The notes: a model not told the origin generated them from the letters alone. Positions 8,307-16,634 are shown, counted from the first letter of the stretch. The stretch: 64,000 nucleotides of DNA from Agromyces laixinhei (GCF_006337065.1 NZ_CP040872.1:2666001-2730000); one strand, 5' to 3'. Numbers and translations: made by a program.

Positions 8307-9512
8307 ATGGACTGGCAGACGACGGCCGACGCGGTGCCCGCGAGCATCGTCACCGAGGCGCGCGTCGCGTCGCTGGCCGGCCGCGCCCCCGCGACGGGCG
8401 CCTGGCGCGACGGCGATGCGGTCGGCGACCGCCGATTCGCAGACATCGGCGAGGTGCCCCTCGAATCGGGCCGGGTGCTTCCCGCCGCACGCATCGCCTA
8501 CGAGCAGTGGGGCACGCTCTCCCCCGCGCGCGACAACGCGATCCTCGTGCTGCACGCACTCACCGGCGACAGCCACGTGACCGGTCCGGCGGGCAGGGCC
8601 CATCCGAGCTCGGGCTGGTGGCCAGGCATCGTCGGCCCCGGACTCGCGATCGACACCGATCGTTGGTTCGTCGTCGCCCCGAACGTGCTCGGCGGGTGCC
8701 AGGGCTCCACCGGGCCCGCTTCGCTCGCGCCAGACCGTGCGGAGTGGGGCATCCGGTTCCCCTTCCTCACCATCCGCGATCAGGTGCGCGCGCAGATCGC
8801 CTTCGCGCGCGAACTCGGCATCGAGCGCTTCGCCGCGGTCGTCGGCGGCTCGATGGGTGCCATGCACGTGCTCGAGTGGGCGATCATGGCCCCCGGCGCG
8901 GTGGAGCGCATCGCAGTGCTCGCAGCCCCTGCGACGACATCCGCAGATCAGATCGCCCTGAACTCGGTGCAGATCGAGGCGATCCGCACCGACCCGGCAT
9001 TCCGCGGCGGCGAATACTACGACGCGCCCGACGGCGACGGTCCGACGCGCGGTCTCGCCCTCGCGCGGCGCATGGCGATGCTGAACTATCGCACTGCCGA
9101 CGAGCTCAACCAGCGATTCGCCCGCAGTTGGCAATCCGACCTCGACCCGCTCGGCGGCGATGGTCGTTTCGCCGTCGAGTCCTATCTCGACTTCCACGGC
9201 AACAAGTTCACGCGCCGCTTCGACGCGAACAGCTACATCGTGCTCACGCAGGCGATGAACTCGCACGACATCGGCCGGGGTCGCGGCGGCACCGCGGCGG
9301 CGCTCGCGCTCGTCGAGGCTCGCAGCCTCGTGCTCGGCATCGACAGCGATCGCTACTTCCCGCTCGGCGGGCAGGAGATGATCGCGGCCGGTCTTCGCGG
9401 CAGCGTGCACGGCTCCTCCCCCGTCGTCGTCTCCTCCGAGTACGGCCACGACGCCTTCCTCATCGAAGACGAGGCGATCGCCGCCGCGATCGGCGAACTG
9501 CTCACCGCATGA
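8307..9512 (+). CDS. metX: Homoserine O-acetyltransferase
   Basis: A 401-residue alpha/beta-hydrolase-fold enzyme that makes O-acetylhomoserine from homoserine and acetyl-CoA. The nucleophile elbow is VVGGSMGAMHVLEW, the acid lies in LGIDSDRYFP and the histidine in EYGHDAFLIE, completing the Ser-Asp-His triad. ALTGDSHVTGP and PNVLGGCQGSTGP are family blocks. A 45-residue N-terminal extension precedes the usual domain start, slightly longer than common homologues. It is paired with metY upstream but separated from it by a terminator. Succinyl versus acetyl preference is judged by overall family similarity only. Confidence 0.96.
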   Translation: MDWQTTADAVPASIVTEARVASLAGRAPATGAWRDGDAVGDRRFADIGEVPLESGRVLPAARIAYEQWGTLSPARDNAILVLHALTGDSHVTGPAGRAHPSSGWWPGIVGPGLAIDTDRWFVVAPNVLGGCQGSTGPASLAPDRAEWGIRFPFLTIRDQVRAQIAFARELGIERFAAVVGGSMGAMHVLEWAIMAPGAVERIAVLAAPATTSADQIALNSVQIEAIRTDPAFRGGEYYDAPDGDGPTRGLALARRMAMLNYRTADELNQRFARSWQSDLDPLGGDGRFAVESYLDFHGNKFTRRFDANSYIVLTQAMNSHDIGRGRGGTAAALALVEARSLVLGIDSDRYFPLGGQEMIAAGLRGSVHGSSPVVVSSEYGHDAFLIEDEAIAAAIGELLTA

Positions 9513-9549
9513 CGCGTCGCAGTTCTCCCGCGAAACGGCCCGATTCCGC

Positions 9550-9555
9550 TACCCT
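9550..9555 (+). promoter_or_regulatory. -10 hexamer (TACCCT) of the signalling operon
   Basis: TACCCT ends 6 bases before the GTG at 9562 that opens the leader peptide, and 53 bases before the kinase ATG. Its position indicates that the transcript starts on the leader peptide. Confidence 0.5.
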
Positions 9556-9561
9556 TCGAGA

Positions 9562-9612
9562 GTGACGGCGCGGGAATCCGCAGGCGCCGATCACGCCGAG
9601 GCGGTGTCATGA
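9562..9612 (+). CDS. Predicted 16-residue leader peptide (MTARESAGADHAEAVS)
   Basis: A GTG codon at 9562 opens a 16-codon frame whose TGA at 9610-9612 overlaps the ATG of the histidine kinase gene as ATGA. A TACCCT -10 hexamer ends 6 bases before the GTG, the same layout as the leaderless genes in this window. The peptide is hydrophilic, with no membrane segment and no run of one amino acid that would suggest classical attenuation. Function is unknown. The simplest reading is that ribosomes load on the leaderless GTG and reach the kinase by termination-reinitiation, although AGGCGG at 9599-9604 could also serve as a weak ribosome site. Confidence 0.55.
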   Translation: MTARESAGADHAEAVS

Positions 9613-10766
9613 AGCGCATCCAGAAGGAACGCGACCGGTTGCTCCGGAAGCTCACGAGGGTCTCAGGGCTCAGCGGCGCGATCGGCGCATTCGTCTGCCT
9701 CCTCGTGCCCGGTGCCTCGACGGGCGTCGAACTCGCACTCGCCGCAGTGCTGAGCGCGGGTGCCGGCGTCTGCATCATGCTGCACACGGCGCGGGGTGCA
9801 CTCCTGCCGGCTCTGGGTGCCGTCGCATGCGCGATCGCCCTCGTGAGCGTGCTGGGCGCGGCTCCGGTGCTCGACCCGGTCGCTGTGGCCGCGATGGCCG
9901 TCACCGCGGCGATGACGGCATCTTCGGTCGCGATCACGCTCATCGTGCGGGCCGACGGACCGTACCTCGTGCTCGCCCTGGCCGCGGCGACGCTCATCGC
10001 CGTGGGAGTCGTCGCGGCGACCGGGCACTCGATGGAGGCCGTGGCCGTCGGCACGCTCATGGGCTGGGCGGCGAATGCCTCGATCGGCATCTGGCTCGAC
10101 CGATCGATCGCGACGGCTTCCGAGCGCATCGGCGAGGTCGGCCGCGCGCACGAGGCGGAGCGATTGGCGAGCGAACTCGAATCGCAGCAACGTCAGGACG
10201 CACGAGTACTGCACGACACCGTGCTCGCCACGCTCAGTCTTCTCGCACACTCGGGCGTCGGCGTCGGCGCCAGCGCGCTTCGCCAGCAGGCGGGCGACGA
10301 TGCGCGCCTCCTCAGGCAGCTCCGGTTGGGCGCGCCGCTCGACCGCGGGTCGACCACCGTGTTCTCTCCCGAGTCCGATGACGAAAGCCTGAGCATGACC
10401 TTCGAGTCGGTGCGTCAGCGGTTCGCGCGCATGGGCCTCGACGTGAACTGGCATGGCACCGGCCGGCTCGCGCTCCCGCGCGACACCCTCGACGCGCTCC
10501 TCGGCGCCGTCGGCGAATGCCTCGAGAACGTGCGCCGGCATGCCGGCGTCACCGAGGCCGACGTCACCGTGAGCGACGACGACCGAACGGTACGCGCGAT
10601 GGTCACCGACGCCGGCACGGGCTTCGAACCCGGCACCGTCGACGGCGCCCGCCTCGGATATGCGGAGTCGGTCGTCGGCCGGCTGCAGATGGTCGGCGGC
10701 CGCGCCAGGATCTTCTCCTCGCCCGGCTCGGGCACGACCGTGATGCTCGAGGTGCCGAAACCGTGA
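9609..10766 (+). CDS. Sensor histidine kinase (HisKA_3 / NarL-partner type)
   Basis: A 385-residue kinase. Four to five hydrophobic spans fill residues 18-160 with almost no extracellular domain. A short coiled region (ASERIGEVGRAHEAERLASELESQQ) leads to the dimerisation histidine, His202, in ARVLHDTVLATLSLL. The ATPase domain has the N-box (GECLENVRRHAG) and G-box (VTDAGTGFEPG). It should autophosphorylate and pass phosphate to the LuxR-type regulator two genes downstream. The ATG overlaps the stop of the leader peptide, and its own stop overlaps the next gene as GTGA. The signal is unknown; the poverty of external loops suggests a membrane or internal cue. Confidence 0.93.
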   Translation: MKRIQKERDRLLRKLTRVSGLSGAIGAFVCLLVPGASTGVELALAAVLSAGAGVCIMLHTARGALLPALGAVACAIALVSVLGAAPVLDPVAVAAMAVTAAMTASSVAITLIVRADGPYLVLALAAATLIAVGVVAATGHSMEAVAVGTLMGWAANASIGIWLDRSIATASERIGEVGRAHEAERLASELESQQRQDARVLHDTVLATLSLLAHSGVGVGASALRQQAGDDARLLRQLRLGAPLDRGSTTVFSPESDDESLSMTFESVRQRFARMGLDVNWHGTGRLALPRDTLDALLGAVGECLENVRRHAGVTEADVTVSDDDRTVRAMVTDAGTGFEPGTVDGARLGYAESVVGRLQMVGGRARIFSSPGSGTTVMLEVPKP

Positions 10767-12028
10767 GCGAACCGCAGATCGCGACGACGACCGTCGGACG
10801 GGCGTTCCGCCGGCCGTCCCGCTCGGCACGAGCTGCGGGCGATGTGCGCGACAGCCACGGCGGTCGGCGCCTGGCCACCGGCATCACGATCGCCGCCGCA
10901 CTCGTCATCATCGGGCACCTCGCGCATGCGGTGATGATCGCGCCGGTCTTCCCTCCCGGCCCGGGACCATGGCCGGCGTGGCTCGCGATCGTCGGCGTCG
11001 TCGGCGTCGGGGTGATCTCCCGGTTGGTGTCACGCCTCACCCCGCTGCCCGACGTGCTGTACGTGGTGCTCCTCTGCGCGCTCATCGTGCCCGTGTGGCT
11101 CGACATCTCCGCGACGATGGGGCTGCTGCACCTCGGCGTCACGCCGACCGCTGCGGCCGCGACCGGCGCGGTGCTGATGCCGGTGGCGGCGATCCGGGGC
11201 ACTCGCGTTCCGCTGGTGGTCTCGTGCGCGATCGGCGCCGTGATCGCCGTCTCGGCGCTGTTCCAGATCTCGACGGCAGGGCACTACACCGTGACGGGGC
11301 TCGCGGTCGCGGCATCCGCCGTTCTGCCGACGGTCGTCGCCGTGATCGCGATCAACGGGTTCCGGCGACTCGTCCGGCGCGAACTCGACCTCTCACTCGT
11401 GCAGAGCACCGTCACGACGCCGCGCACTGCGGTGGGGATGCGCGCCTCCGAGGAGCTCGCGCAACTCGACTTCGACGCTGAGTCGCTGCTCGACGACGTC
11501 GGTTCGGGGCGCGTCGCACTGCCGCTGCCCCCTGAGACCGCCGAACGGGCCGGCGGGCTCGCCGCCCGGCTCCGGGTGCGTCTCATCGAGGGGCGCAACG
11601 ACACCTGGCTCCGGCACGCGGTGACCGAGTCGGCCTATCTCAGCAATCGGGTCACCGTCGACGACCCGGGAGGCCTCGCGGGGCTGCTCGATCATGACCA
11701 GCGCGACGGGCTGCTGCTGGCGCTGTGGTTTCTCATCGGCGAGCCGTCGAAGGGCGCCGCGGTGCTCGCCGCCCAGGTCACCTGCCGCGAACCCGAGGAT
11801 ACCGCCGACCCGAAATCGCCCGATGTACTGCTCTCGATCGACGTCTCAGGTGTCGTTCGACGACGCGTCGCGGCGGCAACGTGGGATGCAGTCGATACAG
11901 TCGGTACGTACACTGTCGTTGCGGGAGCCGAATCCTTCCGGATCGACATCGAATGTCGAGCCGACCCGAGCGTCTCGACAGGCGCCACGGCCGTCCGAAG
12001 GGCGACTCGACCGAGGGGGACCCGATGA
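10763..12028 (+). CDS. Membrane protein with a degenerate kinase-like C-terminus
   Basis: A 421-residue protein with six predicted spans between about residues 35 and 210, then a 210-residue cytoplasmic part. The overall plan mirrors the adjacent histidine kinase, but no H-box histidine, N-box or G-box is present. The region ESLLDDVGSGRVALPL...TWLRHAVTESAYLS...LLDHDQRDGLLLALWFL resembles a decayed dimerisation and ATPase domain. I infer a pseudokinase or co-sensor. Translation starts at GTG 10763 (GTGA overlap) and its stop overlaps the regulator ATG as ATGA, so the three proteins should be made in linked amounts. Confidence 0.8.
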   Translation: MSEPQIATTTVGRAFRRPSRSARAAGDVRDSHGGRRLATGITIAAALVIIGHLAHAVMIAPVFPPGPGPWPAWLAIVGVVGVGVISRLVSRLTPLPDVLYVVLLCALIVPVWLDISATMGLLHLGVTPTAAAATGAVLMPVAAIRGTRVPLVVSCAIGAVIAVSALFQISTAGHYTVTGLAVAASAVLPTVVAVIAINGFRRLVRRELDLSLVQSTVTTPRTAVGMRASEELAQLDFDAESLLDDVGSGRVALPLPPETAERAGGLAARLRVRLIEGRNDTWLRHAVTESAYLSNRVTVDDPGGLAGLLDHDQRDGLLLALWFLIGEPSKGAAVLAAQVTCREPEDTADPKSPDVLLSIDVSGVVRRRVAAATWDAVDTVGTYTVVAGAESFRIDIECRADPSVSTGATAVRRATRPRGTR

Positions 12029-12675
12029 CTGAGACTGCTCCGCCGATCCGTCTGGCGATCGTCGACGATCATCGCATGCTCCTCGGTGCGCTCTCGGAGT
12101 GGATCCGCACGGCCGCGCCCGACATCGACCTGCTCGCGGCGGTGCCCTCCTGGTCCGAGCTCCTCGCCCACCCCGAGTTCCCCGTCGACGTCGTGCTCCT
12201 CGACCTCGACCTCCGCGACAACATCCCCATCTCGCTGAAGCTGTCGATGCTGAAGTCGGCCGGTGTGCAGACCATGCTCATGAGCACGTACTCCGAGCCC
12301 GCGGTCGTGCGCGAAGCGCTCGGTTCGGGTGCGCTCGGCTACCTCGTGAAGTCCGAACCGGTCGAGACGATCATCGAGGCGATCCGCGCCGCTCGCCTCG
12401 GCGAGTCCTACCTCACGCCCGAACTCGAGCTCGCGCTGACCGACGAGGGCACGGCCCCGAAGCTCTCGGCGCAGGAGCGCCGGGTGATGGCGCTCTACGG
12501 TGCCGGCCAGCCGGTCAAGGCCGTGGCCTTCCAGCTCGGCATCTCCGAAGAGACGGCGAAGAGCTACCTCAAGCGCATCCGCGAGAAGTACCGCACGTCG
12601 GGCTACGACGTCGGCACGAAGGTCGCACTGCGCAAACGCGCGATCCTCGACGGCATCCTGCTCCAGTCCGACTGA
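12025..12675 (+). CDS. Two-component response regulator, NarL/LuxR family
   Basis: A 216-residue regulator. The receiver opens with RLAIVDDHRMLLGAL (acidic pair), has the phospho-acceptor Asp in VVLLDLDLRDN, and the switch residues in LMSTYSEP and GYLVKSEP. The C-terminal half, from about residue 145, is a GerE-type helix-turn-helix (LSAQERRVMALYGAGQPVKAVAFQLGISEETAKSYLKRI) with the divergent recognition helix of its group. It is the last gene of the signalling operon and starts with an ATGA overlap. The stop codon TGA forms the loop of a small 6-bp hairpin (12667-12681). Confidence 0.94.
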   Translation: MTETAPPIRLAIVDDHRMLLGALSEWIRTAAPDIDLLAAVPSWSELLAHPEFPVDVVLLDLDLRDNIPISLKLSMLKSAGVQTMLMSTYSEPAVVREALGSGALGYLVKSEPVETIIEAIRAARLGESYLTPELELALTDEGTAPKLSAQERRVMALYGAGQPVKAVAFQLGISEETAKSYLKRIREKYRTSGYDVGTKVALRKRAILDGILLQSD

Positions 12676-12686
12676 GTCGGAGTGCC

Positions 12687-12710
12687 GCGCTCGTCAACGC
12701 GCACGAGCGC
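12687..12710. terminator. Bidirectional hairpin between response regulator and MFS genes
   Basis: GCGCTCGT and ACGAGCGC form an 8-bp stem around an 8-base loop in the 38-base gap between the convergent genes ending at 12675 and 12714. Confidence 0.55.
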
Positions 12711-12713
12711 CCG

Positions 12714-13988
12714 TCACGACTCGACGGCGGCGAATGCGCCGGTCTTGTGCGGCACCGGTATCCCGCGGCGAACGCGCGAGCGGTCGAGGGCGAACGACCC
12801 CACGGCGAGCATCGCTCCGGCGACCGTCAGCATGAGCCCGATCCAGACGGGCGCGATGTAGCCGAGGCCGCCCGCGATCGCGAGGCCGCCGAGCAGGGCG
12901 CCGAGGCTGTTGCCGATGTTCAGTGCCGAGTGGTTCAGCGCCGCGGCGATCGACTGGCTGTCTCGTGCGACATCCATGAGGCGAGCCTGAATCGTCGGTG
13001 AGAGGGCGGAGGATGCCCCGCCGACGAGCATGACACCGACGAACAGGCCGACCGGGTGCGTCGCGGTGAACCCGAGCAGCACGAGGGCGCCGGCGAGCAC
13101 GGCGAAGAAGAGGTACATCGAACGGCGCACGCTCCAGTCGGCGAGGCGCCCGCCCACGAAATTGCCGATGGTCATGCCCACGCCGATGGCGATGAGCACG
13201 ACCGGCACGAGTACCTCGGGAAGCCCGGTCACGTCGGTTGCGAGCGGAGCGACGTAGCTGTAGACCGCGAAGAGCCCGCCGAAGCCGATCGCGCCGATGC
13301 CGAGGGCGAACCAGACCTGGGCTCGGGTGAACGCCTGCAGTTCGCGCCGCATCGTCGCACCCGGGTCGCCGGCCTGCCAGGGCACGGCGGTGAGCACGGC
13401 GACGAAGGTGAGGGCGAAGATCGCCGCAACGGCGAGGTAGGCGATGCGCCACCCGGCGAGCTGGCCCAGCCACGTGATCGCCGGTACGCCGACGACGTTC
13501 GCGATCGTGAGACCCGAGAGCACGAGCGCCACTCCTCGTGCGCGCTTGCCCGGTCCCATGAGGCTCGCCGCGACGAGGGACGCGATGCCGAAGTACGCGC
13601 CGTGCGGCAGCGCCGAGACGAAGCGCGCGATGAGCACGAGTTCGAACGTCGGCAGCACGGCGGAGGCGATCGTGCCGAGCGTGAACGCGGTCACCAGGGC
13701 GAGCAGCAGTCGCTTCCGCGGCCAGCGGGCCGCAGCAGCTGCGATCGTGGGCGCGCCCACGACGACGCCGAGGGCGTAGGCCGAGATGATCCACCCCGCA
13801 CTCGCGTTCGCTGCGGCCGTCGACTCCGCGGCGAGTTCGGGCAGCAGGTCGAGAGCGATGTCGGGCAGCAGCCCCATCGCAACGAACTCGGTCGCGCCGA
13901 TGCCGAAGCCGCCGAGGGCGAGCGCGAGCAGCGCGAAACGGATGCGGGCCGGCGACAGTGTCGTCGGCCCGTCGACGGGGTGGGTCAT
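12714..13988 (-). CDS. MFS transporter (AraJ/YdhP-like drug or sugar efflux type)
   Basis: A 424-residue major facilitator with 12 predicted spans. The first span carries GGFGIGATEFVAMGLLPDIA, and loops such as RWPRKRLLLALV correspond to the motif-A region. These features match the DHA1 subgroup of AraJ, YdhP and chloramphenicol-resistance exporters, all proton-driven exporters; the substrate cannot be inferred. The C-terminus (RRGIPVPHKTGAF) is cytosolic. The start at 13988 is supported by CAGAAT 6 bases upstream. A perfect inverted repeat at 14006-14020 just behind the -10 suggests a dedicated repressor. Confidence 0.92.
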   Translation of the reverse strand: MTHPVDGPTTLSPARIRFALLALALGGFGIGATEFVAMGLLPDIALDLLPELAAESTAAANASAGWIISAYALGVVVGAPTIAAAAARWPRKRLLLALVTAFTLGTIASAVLPTFELVLIARFVSALPHGAYFGIASLVAASLMGPGKRARGVALVLSGLTIANVVGVPAITWLGQLAGWRIAYLAVAAIFALTFVAVLTAVPWQAGDPGATMRRELQAFTRAQVWFALGIGAIGFGGLFAVYSYVAPLATDVTGLPEVLVPVVLIAIGVGMTIGNFVGGRLADWSVRRSMYLFFAVLAGALVLLGFTATHPVGLFVGVMLVGGASSALSPTIQARLMDVARDSQSIAAALNHSALNIGNSLGALLGGLAIAGGLGYIAPVWIGLMLTVAGAMLAVGSFALDRSRVRRGIPVPHKTGAFAAVES

Positions 13989-13994
13989 CCGTTG

Positions 13995-14000
13995 ATTCTG
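13995..14000 (-). promoter_or_regulatory. -10 hexamer (CAGAAT) of the MFS gene, leaderless type
   Basis: CAGAAT ends 6 bases before the ATG at 13988, without a Shine-Dalgarno sequence. Confidence 0.4.
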
Positions 14001-14005
14001 CCACA

Positions 14006-14020
14006 GAATCGAAACGATTC
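14006..14020. promoter_or_regulatory. Operator-like inverted repeat GAATCG-AAA-CGATTC
   Basis: Two perfect 6-base arms flank AAA. The site lies in the -10/-35 spacer of the MFS promoter, where a bound repressor would block RNA polymerase. No regulator gene is adjacent. Confidence 0.45.
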
Positions 14021-14041
14021 GATCCTGCGCGCGTTCGCGAC

Positions 14042-14401
14042 TCAGGCGTCGGGGCCGGCGCCCGCGTCCGCGTTCGCGTTCGCGTTCGCGTTCGCGTCGA
14101 GCCTGTCGATCGCACTCCCGAGTCGCTCGAGCTTGCCGTCGAGCTCACCCGAATACCCCGGGCGGATGTCGGCCTTCAGCACGAGCGACACCCTCGAGCC
14201 GTACTCGCCGACGGCCTCGGTGGCGCGGCGCACGACGTCGAAGACCTCGTTCCACTCACCCTCGATCGTCGTGAACATCGCGTCGGTGCGGTTCGGCAGG
14301 CCCGACTCTCGCACGATGCGCACCGCCGCGGCGACCGCGTCGTGCACCGACCCGTCGCTTCTGCCCGTGCCGCTCGGCGCGACTGAGAATGCCACCAGCA
14401 T
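14042..14401 (-). CDS. Thiamine-binding protein (MTH1187/YkoF-type)
   Basis: A 119-residue protein of the small MTH1187 ferredoxin-like family, recognised by MLVAFSVAPSGTG at the start, IVRESGLPNRTDAMFTTIEGEWNEVFDVV in the middle and RVSLVLKADIRPG. Members bind thiamine or its pyrimidine precursor as oligomers. Residues after about 100 are a low-complexity tail (DANANANANADAGAGPDA) encoded by the hexanucleotide repeat at 14063-14098; homologues normally end before it. Translation starts behind a good Shine-Dalgarno (AAGGAGA). It follows the GT87 gene after 12 bases and is probably cotranscribed with it. Confidence 0.85.
   Translation of the reverse strand: MLVAFSVAPSGTGRSDGSVHDAVAAAVRIVRESGLPNRTDAMFTTIEGEWNEVFDVVRRATEAVGEYGSRVSLVLKADIRPGYSGELDGKLERLGSAIDRLDANANANANADAGAGPDA
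14063..14098. repeat. Hexanucleotide tandem repeat, six units of CGCGTT/CGCGTC
   Basis: Four perfect CGCGTT units are flanked by two CGCGTC units. On the minus strand they encode Asn-Ala and Asp-Ala dipeptides in the C-terminal tail of the thiamine-binding protein; unit changes would keep the frame. Confidence 0.9.
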
Positions 14402-14413
14402 GTTCGGTCTCCT

Positions 14414-15736
14414 TCAGCTCTCGTCAGAGACCATTGTGTCGCGCGCCACTTCCCCGCGCACACCGCCGACGCGGGCCGGGGCATCGCGAGGTGCCGACCC
14501 GCGTCGTGCGCCGGCCCGCCACAGCGCGCCGACACCCCAGACGAGGAGCGCCGCGAGCAGCAGCGACTTGACCGTGAGCAGCAGGACGAAGGCCGGATCG
14601 GCGATCAGGAGCCATCCGTACCAGTAGGGGTAGATGACGTGCGTGAAGAGCGCGACCGCCGCGGCCATGAACGCCGGAACCATGAAGCGGGCGGGGCGGA
14701 AGACGAGCCCGAGCACGATCGGGGCGGCGAGCCACGTGACGAACTGCGGCGAACCGACCTTGTTCGCGAGCATGAGCACGACGACGAGGCTCACCGCGAG
14801 CGGCGGCAGCAGCAGTCCGAAGGCGGCACCGCGACGCGCGGCACGGATGCCGATGAGCACGACGGCGAGCACCCCGAGCGCCATGAACGGCGTGGTCAGT
14901 GCCGCCGCGGCATCCGCCCCCGGGCCGTCGATCTGGAACGTCAGGATCTGGCGGTCGTAGACGATCTCGACCGACTCGGAACCGGCCACGATCTGCCAGA
15001 GCCAGGCGACCGCGAGCGGCGCCTCGATCTGCAGCCCCCGCCCGGCCTGCTCGGCGATGAAGCCGACGGCGTTCGACCCGGCGCCGGCGATGAGGCTCAC
15101 GCCGACGATGCCGGCGCTGAGCGACAGCGCCACGGTGAGCACCTCGAGCCGCCGGCGCGCCGCGATCACGAGCGCGGCGACGAGGGCGGCGGGCCAGACC
15201 TTGATCCAGGCACCGACCGTGAGCAGCACCGTGGCCACCCGCGGCCGGCCGGCCGCCCAGAGCAGTCCCGTGATCGCGAACGGCACCGTGATCGCGTCGA
15301 TGCGGCCGAAGGCGATCGGGCCCAGCACGGCGAGGAAGCCGAGCCACCACCAGGCCGCGATCCGTCGCGGGCGCGAGAGCCTCGCGCGGCCGATGAGCAC
15401 GCTGAACGCGATGCCGTTCAGCACCGTGACGATCGCGAGCCAGGTCTGCGCGTAGAACGCCGCCCCGAATGCGAGCGCCGCCGTCATCGGGGCGAACGCG
15501 AGGATCGGATAGACCCAGGGCGCATCGATGCCCATGCGCACCCAGCCGCTGGAGGCGTTCTCGGCCCACACCCGGTACACTGCCGTCACGTCGCCGAGCG
15601 GGTAGCCGGGGCCGGCGAGGTTCAGCCAGATGATCACGGCGTGCACGAGGGCGAAGCCCGCCCAGAGTGCGGCGCGCGAGCCGAGCAGTGAGCGGATGCC
15701 GCGCGCGGATGCCTCGCGCCCGACCCCGTCCGTCAT
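14414..15736 (-). CDS. GT87-family membrane mannosyltransferase (DUF2029)
   Basis: A 440-residue GT-C type protein with ten or more predicted spans. The first extracytoplasmic loop has the acidic segment PGYPLGDVTAVYRVW (Asp49), the usual catalytic position for polyprenyl-phosphomannose-dependent enzymes of this family. The motifs WLGFLAVLGPIAFGRIDAI and LLTVGAWIKVWPA are typical of GT87. Family members such as PimE add alpha-1,2-mannose to lipoglycans outside the membrane; the acceptor here is unknown. The start at 15736 is supported by TAGGCT ending 7 bases before it; upstream in-frame codons lie in low-quality sequence. Confidence 0.88.
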   Translation of the reverse strand: MTDGVGREASARGIRSLLGSRAALWAGFALVHAVIIWLNLAGPGYPLGDVTAVYRVWAENASSGWVRMGIDAPWVYPILAFAPMTAALAFGAAFYAQTWLAIVTVLNGIAFSVLIGRARLSRPRRIAAWWWLGFLAVLGPIAFGRIDAITVPFAITGLLWAAGRPRVATVLLTVGAWIKVWPAALVAALVIAARRRLEVLTVALSLSAGIVGVSLIAGAGSNAVGFIAEQAGRGLQIEAPLAVAWLWQIVAGSESVEIVYDRQILTFQIDGPGADAAAALTTPFMALGVLAVVLIGIRAARRGAAFGLLLPPLAVSLVVVLMLANKVGSPQFVTWLAAPIVLGLVFRPARFMVPAFMAAAVALFTHVIYPYWYGWLLIADPAFVLLLTVKSLLLAALLVWGVGALWRAGARRGSAPRDAPARVGGVRGEVARDTMVSDES

Positions 15737-15743
15737 GGCGAAG

Positions 15744-15749
15744 AGCCTA
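15744..15749 (-). promoter_or_regulatory. -10 hexamer (TAGGCT) of the GT87 gene, leaderless type
   Basis: TAGGCT ends 7 bases before the ATG at 15736. Confidence 0.55.
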
Positions 15750-15779
15750 GCCGAGCGTGACGTGCCGCCACGCGCCCGA

Positions 15780-16628
15780 TCAGCGCGACAGCAGCGCTCC
15801 GACCACCCGCGGCACCTGCTCGGCGACGTCGAGCGCCGTGACCGGGCCGCCGCCGACCGCGGCGGTCGCGAGTCGTGCTGCCTCGCCGTGCATCCACGCC
15901 GCGGTCGCCGCGAGCGAGGTGAGCACCTCGGCGTTGGCCCCGATCTGCTGGTGATGGGTGGCGACGAGCGCCCCGAGGATGCCGCCGAGCACGTCACCGG
16001 TGCCGGCGGAGGCCAGCCAGTGCGTCGGTGCGGTGATCGTGTACCGGTCGCCGTCGGGGTCGCAGACGTGTGTGACGGCACCCTTCAGGAGTACGGCGAC
16101 CCCGAGTTCCCTGGCAGCCCTGAACGCCCACTCCGCGGGAGCATCGCGCACCTGCGCGATGCTCGTCTCGATCTCGCGTGAGGCGAGCAGCACGGCCAGC
16201 TCCCTCGCGTGCGGGGTGATCACGGTCGGCGCCGTGTGCGTACCGACGAGATCGAGCGCCCCGGCGTCGAGCACGACCGGAAGCCGGGAGGCGAGCGCCC
16301 CCTGCAGGTCGCCGAGCAGCATGAACGAGCGCCGCCCGGTGTCGATGCCGGAGCCGATGAACCACGCCTGCACTCGGCCCGGCGAGGTCACGGTTTCGGG
16401 GCGGCGCGCGAGCACGGCGGTGCGCACCGCGCGCGGCCCCGTGTAGCGCACCATGCCGAGGCCGGCCCGGTGCGCGGCCTCGACCGCGAGCACCGCGGCA
16501 CCCGGGTAGTCGGGCGAGCCCGCGACGATGCCGAGCACGCCGCGGGAGTACTTGTCGTCGTCCGAGGCCGGGGCCGCGATCCACTCGGCCGCATCGGCGG
16601 CGGTCCATTCCTGCCACGGCGTCGTCAT
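15780..16628 (-). CDS. nnrD: ADP-dependent (S)-NAD(P)H-hydrate dehydratase
   Basis: A 282-residue ribokinase-fold enzyme that repairs hydrated NAD(P)H using ADP. Signature blocks are SRGVLGIVAGSPDYPGAAVLA, VITPHARELAVLL, VLLKGAVTHV and the nucleotide-binding ASAGTGDVLGGILGALVA. Only the dehydratase domain is present; the NnrE epimerase domain fused in many bacteria is absent here, so the epimerase must lie elsewhere. The start at 16628 is supported by TATCGT ending 6 bases upstream. It is divergent from the HAD gene with just 23 bases between start codons. Confidence 0.95.
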   Translation of the reverse strand: MTTPWQEWTAADAAEWIAAPASDDDKYSRGVLGIVAGSPDYPGAAVLAVEAAHRAGLGMVRYTGPRAVRTAVLARRPETVTSPGRVQAWFIGSGIDTGRRSFMLLGDLQGALASRLPVVLDAGALDLVGTHTAPTVITPHARELAVLLASREIETSIAQVRDAPAEWAFRAARELGVAVLLKGAVTHVCDPDGDRYTITAPTHWLASAGTGDVLGGILGALVATHHQQIGANAEVLTSLAATAAWMHGEAARLATAAVGGGPVTALDVAEQVPRVVGALLSR

Positions 16629-16634
16629 GCTCCA

